From Gammaproteobacteria bacterium (GTDB taxonomy: Bacteria; Pseudomonadota; Gammaproteobacteria; Eutrophobiales; Eutrophobiaceae), in contig JAAZZI010000020.1 of NCBI GenBank assembly GCA_014239225.1, positions 1-9,898 on the forward strand: DNA of 9,898 bases, in the 5' to 3' direction. The notes beneath the pieces were generated by a model. That model was not told where the DNA came from. It made no database searches and saw only the letters and a list, made by a program, of their open reading frames with translations. The first letter of the stretch is position 1, and each line of letters opens with the position of its first letter. The translations under genes were made by a program, and so were the position numbers. Of the stretch, positions 6,536 to 9,898 are shown piece after piece.

Positions 6536-6973
6536 ATGTACAATCAAATTAATGAAATTCTGTATCCTTTTTTTGAAATTGGTTTTTTATTATGCATAGT
6601 TTTTTTGATTATTTGGAATCGAGTTTTAATACTAAGGGTTATTAAATTAAGGCGAGAAAAAAAAATATTGTTAGAGTCGGGGGGCGATGAAGAGCTAGCT
6701 CGTGCAATTCGATGCCATGGTAATTTCGTAGAAAGCATATCTTTAGCTGTTATTATCCCCATTATTCTTTTTTTTCAGAAAGAACTGGTGGTTTTTAGCT
6801 TTGTTGCATTAGTTTTGCTTTGTATTGGCAGATATATTCATTCAGAAGGGCTCAAAAATGTTGATGAGGATATACAATATAGACGAAGAGGGATGTATTT
6901 TACCCGGTATTCAAATAATGTATCACTTCTTGGCGTTGCCTTTTACATTGCGTATATTGTTATGTCGTTTTGA
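6536..6973 (+). CDS. MAPEG family membrane protein
   Basis: Small integral membrane protein of the MAPEG group, relatives of microsomal glutathione S-transferases and of bacterial YecN-like proteins of uncertain substrate. The 145-residue product has about four membrane segments (roughly 12-34, 65-80, 82-99 and 128-143). Family residues are present: ARAIRCHGNFVES (Arg59, His61, Asn63, Glu66), GRYIH at 98-102 and RRRGM at 116-120 in the loops where glutathione contacts lie in characterised members. The ATG has AGGGG six bases upstream, a good site. It is 41 bases after the SGNH gene with no terminator visible between, so a two-gene transcript is likely. Its last 16 codons and stop overlap the convergent NYN gene. 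Confidence 0.9.
   Translation: MYNQINEILYPFFEIGFLLCIVFLIIWNRVLILRVIKLRREKKILLESGGDEELARAIRCHGNFVESISLAVIIPIILFFQKELVVFSFVALVLLCIGRYIHSEGLKNVDEDIQYRRRGMYFTRYSNNVSLLGVAFYIAYIVMSF
6768..6788. repeat. 21-base direct repeat, copy 2 (in MAPEG gene)
   Basis: Identical to 4323-4343 in hemW. Here the bases encode part of L-F-F-Q-K-E-L, a different reading frame from copy 1, at the boundary between membrane segments two and three. Confidence 0.6.
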
Positions 6974-7486
6974 TACTTTTTTTACGGGCAGCGCGAACCA
7001 ATCATCTTTTGTAATTTCATGGAAGTGATCAGCTTCTTCAATAATTAATCTAGAAGTTGTGCTCACAACTGCTGCGATTTCTACACGTACACCTTCTGAT
7101 TTTAGGTGGCGTAAAAGCTCGATGTAGTCTGCATCACCCGACATAATGATAATGGTATCAACTTTATTGGCAACTTGAATCGCGTTGATTGATAGTGGTA
7201 TATCGGCACTTTTATGACATGGCCTTACAGAACCATGATAGAAATTATGTAGACGTTCCTGAAGTTTATTTGAAATGTGTTTCCCTTCACGAAAATAAAC
7301 AAGACGACTTAAACCGCGATTAACTAATAATTTTGGAATTAATACATCAAAATTAAGCATCGTATTAGTGTTATTTGCCTCCGTATGAATACTTCGCTCT
7401 ATATTGTTACCATCAACTAAAATAGCAACAGACTGCGAGATAACAATGTTTTCAGCATTATTTTGTGTTTCATTTATTTCATTCAT
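6923..7486 (-). CDS. NYN domain (LabA/DUF88-like) putative nuclease
   Basis: NYN-domain protein, a PIN-like fold with predicted metal-dependent RNase activity; family members are linked to RNA decay, and LabA to circadian gene regulation in cyanobacteria, but the function here is unknown. The 187-residue protein has the standard acidic centre: VAILVDGNNIE (Asp25, Asn27, Asn28), KSADIPLSI with Asp95, KVDTIIIMSGDADYIELL with Asp110, Asp118 and Asp120, then LKSEGVRVEIAAV. A polar lead of about 18 residues precedes the domain, and a lysine/arginine/asparagine-rich tail (about 169-187) follows it and might bind RNA. The Shine-Dalgarno is weak (AGTGA). It starts 60 bases after the dUTPase gene on the same strand. 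The last 16 codons and stop overlap the MAPEG gene. Confidence 0.88.
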   Translation of the reverse strand: MNEINETQNNAENIVISQSVAILVDGNNIERSIHTEANNTNTMLNFDVLIPKLLVNRGLSRLVYFREGKHISNKLQERLHNFYHGSVRPCHKSADIPLSINAIQVANKVDTIIIMSGDADYIELLRHLKSEGVRVEIAAVVSTTSRLIIEEADHFHEITKDDWFALPVKKVSKRHNNIRNVKGNAKK

Positions 7487-7546
7487 AAATTTTTTTCACT
7501 CTAATTTATATTTTTAAAATATTTACTAATATATTTATAGTTCTCG

Positions 7547-7984
7547 TTATTTAATTTCTTTATTATCATCTTCTGTTTTTATTTTTTTATTATATTCTGT
7601 ATCTTGCCGTTTTATATTAATAGCGTGTTTTTGTCGATAAATATCAAATACTTTCTCTGCACTCAATCCAGCACACATCATAGCTGAAACTAGGAAATGT
7701 AAAATATCGATTAATTCTACACGTATATTTTGCATATCAATCTTATCTTTGCTCCACCATTTCCATAATAATTCATCATCTAACTCTAATAATTCTTCTT
7801 TTATTGCTTTTGAATAATTGACTAGCCATTCATTAGGTAAATCATTTACCATCATTTCTTCTTTTTCTGCAGCAACTATAATTGATTGCATATTTAAGTC
7901 ATTACCCGATTTGTCCTTAAGGTTATTTTTTTTAAAAACATAGTCATTGAGTTCTAACTGCATTTTGAAAATATCTTCTAACAT
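7547..7984 (-). CDS. dUTPase, dimeric all-alpha (MazG-like) type
   Basis: Predicted dUTP diphosphatase of the dimeric dUTPase_2 family, unrelated to the trimeric Dut: converts dUTP to dUMP, keeping uracil out of DNA. From the chosen start the protein has 145 residues: MLEDIFKMQLELND, the metal-site helix KEELLELDDELLWKWW (Glu63, Glu64, Glu67), RVELIDILHFLVSA (Glu90, Asp93), then KHAINIKRQ, where family members have a substrate-contact N...RQ motif. The Lys-rich C-terminal tail is not conserved. I choose ATG at 7984 because GGAG lies six bases upstream and family members begin at this point; an ATG at 7996 would add four residues but has no ribosome site. It precedes the NYN gene on the same strand by 60 very AT-rich bases with no GC-rich terminator, so co-transcription is plausible. 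Confidence 0.88.
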   Translation of the reverse strand: MLEDIFKMQLELNDYVFKKNNLKDKSGNDLNMQSIIVAAEKEEMMVNDLPNEWLVNYSKAIKEELLELDDELLWKWWSKDKIDMQNIRVELIDILHFLVSAMMCAGLSAEKVFDIYRQKHAINIKRQDTEYNKKIKTEDDNKEIK

Positions 7985-8131
7985 CGTTAGCTCCATTTCA
8001 GATTATATTTGTTCTAATATGATTATTTATGTATTCAGAACTGCTCCAGTTTGTTTAATATTATATAATTATATTTTTTATAGCTAGTTAAGTTTCAACC
8101 TACTTCTGAGAAATGTTACTAGAGTAAATAA
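7985..8131. other. AT-rich divergent intergenic region
   Basis: 147 bases between the divergent dUTPase and EamA genes, so it should hold promoters in both directions. A consensus TATAAT is present at 8064-8069 on the plus strand, about 60 bases before the EamA start, but no matching -35 box is convincing. I see no small gene, tRNA or strong hairpin. Confidence 0.4.
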
Positions 8132-9016
8132 ATGAATTTTAATAAACGATACTTAGTACATGGTTTTCTACCTGCTTTTTTTTCTGCTTGCTTTTTTGCT
8201 GTTATGGTAACCTGTATTAAAGCTACATCATCTGAATTACCAACAATACAGTTAGTTTTTCTTAGAAGTATTATAGGTTTAATCATCATTATTCCATTTA
8301 TTCTTCTCCGTGGGATTTCATTTATAAAAACATCAATTTTTCATCTGCATGTCTTTCGGAGTCTTATCAGTATTTCCGCAATGACATGTTTATATTTTGC
8401 AATCACGAACATAGGCTTATCTGAAGCTACGCTATTAAATGCCACGTCTCCTCTATTTATTGCTTTATTAGCGGTTCCAATTCTTAATGAAAGAATAAGC
8501 TCAAGAATTTTTTTTACTTTAATAGTAGGGTTTATTGGTGTAATACTTATTTTAAAACCAGGCACGTCTATGTTTACCTACGTTACTATTATTGGACTTT
8601 GCTCAGGTTTCTTTATTGCATGCGCAAAAATACTTATACGTTATATGGCTAGTACTGAGCCTGTTATACGCACGGTATTTTATTTTAGTATCTTTTCTAC
8701 ATTCTATTCCGGTATTGCGATGATATGGTTTTGGCAAACACCTACTATTTTTGATTTATCGATTATGATATTAGCAGGTATATGCGCAACATGTGGGCAA
8801 ACATTGTTAACCTACGCATTTACAAATAATGCAGCCTCAACGGTTTCGCCATTTACTTACGTAACAGTATTTATGGCGACATTATTCGGTTGGATTGGGT
8901 GGAATGAGTTACCAGGTATTGGTTCTGGTATCGGTGCTATTTTTATTATCGGCTCTTGTTTATCTCTTACGATTCAGGGCAGATTACCGACAGCTTGGAA
9001 AATAAAAAAAACCTAG
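8132..9016 (+). CDS. EamA/DMT family transporter
   Basis: Inner-membrane carrier of the drug/metabolite transporter superfamily, usually exporting small metabolites; the substrate is not predictable. The 294-residue protein is almost all hydrophobic, with about ten membrane segments made of two EamA repeats. The repeat ends match each other: LLNATSPLFIALLA followed by LNERIS (about 101-123), and STVSPFTYVTVFMA followed by WNELPG (about 237-262). The first repeat also shows LVFLRSIIGL near 41-50. A short basic tail ends IKKT. The ATG has only a weak AGAG seven bases upstream. It stands alone on the plus strand, convergent with the DUF2288 gene 38 bases away, whose likely terminator overlaps the end of this gene. 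Confidence 0.9.
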   Translation: MNFNKRYLVHGFLPAFFSACFFAVMVTCIKATSSELPTIQLVFLRSIIGLIIIIPFILLRGISFIKTSIFHLHVFRSLISISAMTCLYFAITNIGLSEATLLNATSPLFIALLAVPILNERISSRIFFTLIVGFIGVILILKPGTSMFTYVTIIGLCSGFFIACAKILIRYMASTEPVIRTVFYFSIFSTFYSGIAMIWFWQTPTIFDLSIMILAGICATCGQTLLTYAFTNNAASTVSPFTYVTVFMATLFGWIGWNELPGIGSGIGAIFIIGSCLSLTIQGRLPTAWKIKKT

Positions 9017-9045
9017 AGCAACATATGCTTTGTTTTGCTTTCTAG
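9004..9045 (-). terminator. likely intrinsic terminator of DUF2288 unit
   Basis: On the minus strand CTAGA-AA-GCAA (9045-9035) pairs with TTGC-TCTAG (9021-9013), leaving a two-base bulge and a 13-base loop, and is followed by G then eight Ts (9011-9004). The position, just past the DUF2288 stop, and the long T run support a terminator. The stem is AT-rich and interrupted, so it may be weak. The T run is on the template side of the last EamA codons (K-K-K-T). Confidence 0.5.
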
Positions 9046-9054
9046 TTCTAAAAA

Positions 9055-9369
9055 TTAATCAACGACAGGCTGCACCAGAACCCAGGGTTTTATAACGATA
9101 GCCCAAACAAGCATATTATTCTCATGCCATGTTGTTGCTAATTCATCAGTTACTTTCGATATTAATTTATTTTCCATCCATTCTTCTGTTTGTTTCTTAT
9201 TATCTTTGGATAATTGATATGCAACCTCTATCAAATCAAGGTTATGAGATACGTGAATTACCATACCTTTCGCAAAGAAAGGCAATAATTCTATCCAGAA
9301 AGTCTTTGATGTCTCTGAATTTAGTCTGGAGAGAATTTCTTCGGGTTTTTCATTGGAATCATTTTTCAC
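9055..9369 (-). CDS. DUF2288 domain protein
   Basis: Protein of unknown function matching the DUF2288 family along its 104 residues. Recognisable blocks are LNSETSKTFWIELLPFFAKGMVIHV (about 16-40, split here by the family Trp25), NLDLIEVAYQLSKDN (43-57), EEWMENKLISKVTDE (62-76) and a Trp-rich end, LVWAIVIKPWVLVQP (87-101). No signal peptide or membrane span is evident, so it is presumably cytoplasmic. The start is GTG at 9369: its G is also the last base of the upstream hydrolase TAG stop. No Shine-Dalgarno is visible and no alternative start exists before residue 36, so re-initiation after the hydrolase is the likely way it is translated. Confidence 0.85.
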   Translation of the reverse strand: MKNDSNEKPEEILSRLNSETSKTFWIELLPFFAKGMVIHVSHNLDLIEVAYQLSKDNKKQTEEWMENKLISKVTDELATTWHENNMLVWAIVIKPWVLVQPVVD

Positions 9370-9898
9370 TATTCAGCACTATTTTTTGATTTTCTGACCA
9401 CCTTCAAGATATTTTCGATTACATGATTAGGCGCTTCCTTATGTATCTCATGACCGCTATCGGCAACTATTAAGTGCCAACTATTTCTACTAAGCTTCAG
9501 AAGATCTTTTTGCATATCTTGCCACTCATTCTCAAGAGAGACTCCATTCAGTTCTGGTAGTTGCCCGATTCCTCTTGATAAAACAGCTACCGGTATATCT
9601 GTTATTGGCCCCGAATGTTTAACTTGATAGGCACTTTCTTTAAAATATTTTAGTTCACCCATTTGCGCAAAAGTTGCTTTTCGACTGGAATTTAAAAAGT
9701 ACCACTTTCTTTCAAATTCTGAGAAATCCTCGGGAGGGAGATTTTTACGTCCTGTCACAAGTGATTTTTGTTTTACTTTGTCTAATGCGGAAAGTCGGTA
9801 TATTTGGTCTGGATGGGACGAATCTACTAGCACTAAACCCACTACATTTTTTGGAAACTTGGCAGCCAAATAACGAGCTGTAAATCCGCCAAAAGAGT
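9369..9898 (-). CDS. alpha/beta hydrolase, N-terminus off the window
   Basis: C-terminal 175 residues of an alpha/beta-fold hydrolase whose 5' part lies beyond the right edge; the frame stays open to the last base. The first readable residues, SFGGFTARYLAAKFP, are the end of the nucleophile elbow (G-x-S-x-G) with its catalytic Ser codon at 9894-9896. They are followed by VVGLVLVDSSHPDQ, as in many esterase-like members, an IPVAVLSRG strand, and the catalytic-His region VADSGHEIHKEAP near the end. The substrate is unknown. A TTG at 9867-9869 could be taken as a start but would cut off the catalytic Ser, so it is rejected. The stop shares one base with the DUF2288 start, suggesting translational coupling. 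Confidence 0.88.
   Translation of the reverse strand, partial: SFGGFTARYLAAKFPKNVVGLVLVDSSHPDQIYRLSALDKVKQKSLVTGRKNLPPEDFSEFERKWYFLNSSRKATFAQMGELKYFKESAYQVKHSGPITDIPVAVLSRGIGQLPELNGVSLENEWQDMQKDLLKLSRNSWHLIVADSGHEIHKEAPNHVIENILKVVRKSKNSAE

Noticed and set aside
6825..7028. 67-codon plus-strand open frame spanning the MAPEG/NYN junction
   Set aside because: Overlaps both recognisable genes in another frame, with no ribosome site or domain.
7508..7522. Perfect AT-only palindrome (ATATTTT-T-AAAATAT) between dUTPase and NYN genes
   Set aside because: Composed solely of A and T in a very AT-rich gap; expected by chance and too weak for a terminator.
9674..9883. 69-codon plus-strand open frame near the right edge
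   Set aside because: Antisense to the alpha/beta hydrolase, whose catalytic motifs are read from the minus strand.
1..9898. Defence island, prophage, transposon or CRISPR
   Set aside because: No integrase, transposase, repeat array or toxin-antitoxin signature; the NYN protein alone is not enough.

Overview
This is an AT-rich stretch (roughly two thirds A+T by eye) of what looks like a gammaproteobacterial chromosome. The left third shows why: yicC-gmk-rpoZ runs leftward, divergent from rph, and rph leads into rdgB and hemW. Divergent rph/yicC with gmk and rpoZ (and usually spoT next, which would lie just off the left edge) is a familiar gammaproteobacterial arrangement. The proteins resemble E. 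coli RpoZ, Gmk, YicC, RNase PH, RdgB and HemW along their whole lengths. I cannot name the genus. There are no rRNA or tRNA genes, insertion sequences, phage genes or CRISPR arrays, and no gene-free stretch longer than about 150 bases.

Layout. (1) 8-1861, minus strand: yicC (RNase/PNPase partner), gmk (guanylate kinase) and rpoZ (RNA polymerase omega), tightly packed. (2) 1862-1981: a 120-base divergent promoter region. (3) 1982-4482, plus strand: rph, rdgB and hemW, covering tRNA 3' trimming, removal of non-canonical purine NTPs and a haem-binding radical-SAM-type protein. (4) 4490-5787, minus strand: an HD-domain phosphohydrolase overlapping a YjbQ/UPF0047 gene. (5) 5871-6973, plus strand: a probable SGNH-hydrolase lipoprotein and a small MAPEG membrane protein. 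(6) 6923-7984, minus strand: a dimeric-type dUTPase followed by a NYN-domain (PIN-like nuclease) protein whose 3' end overlaps the MAPEG gene by 51 bases. (7) 8132-9016, plus strand: an EamA/DMT-family transporter. (8) 9055-9898, minus strand: an alpha/beta hydrolase cut by the right edge, sharing one base with a DUF2288 gene.

The left half is mainly RNA and nucleotide housekeeping: RNase PH, YicC, omega, guanylate kinase and RdgB, with a dUTPase further on as a second NTP-cleaning enzyme. The right half is a set of short, alternating-strand accessory units whose 3' ends lie very close together or overlap. Likely minus-strand terminator hairpins sit inside the 3' ends of opposing genes (hemW and the EamA gene). 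I see no convincing new multi-gene system. The most unusual items are the in-register antisense overlap of the MAPEG and NYN genes, the overlapping HD/YjbQ pair, and a 21-base exact repeat read in two different frames in hemW and the MAPEG gene.
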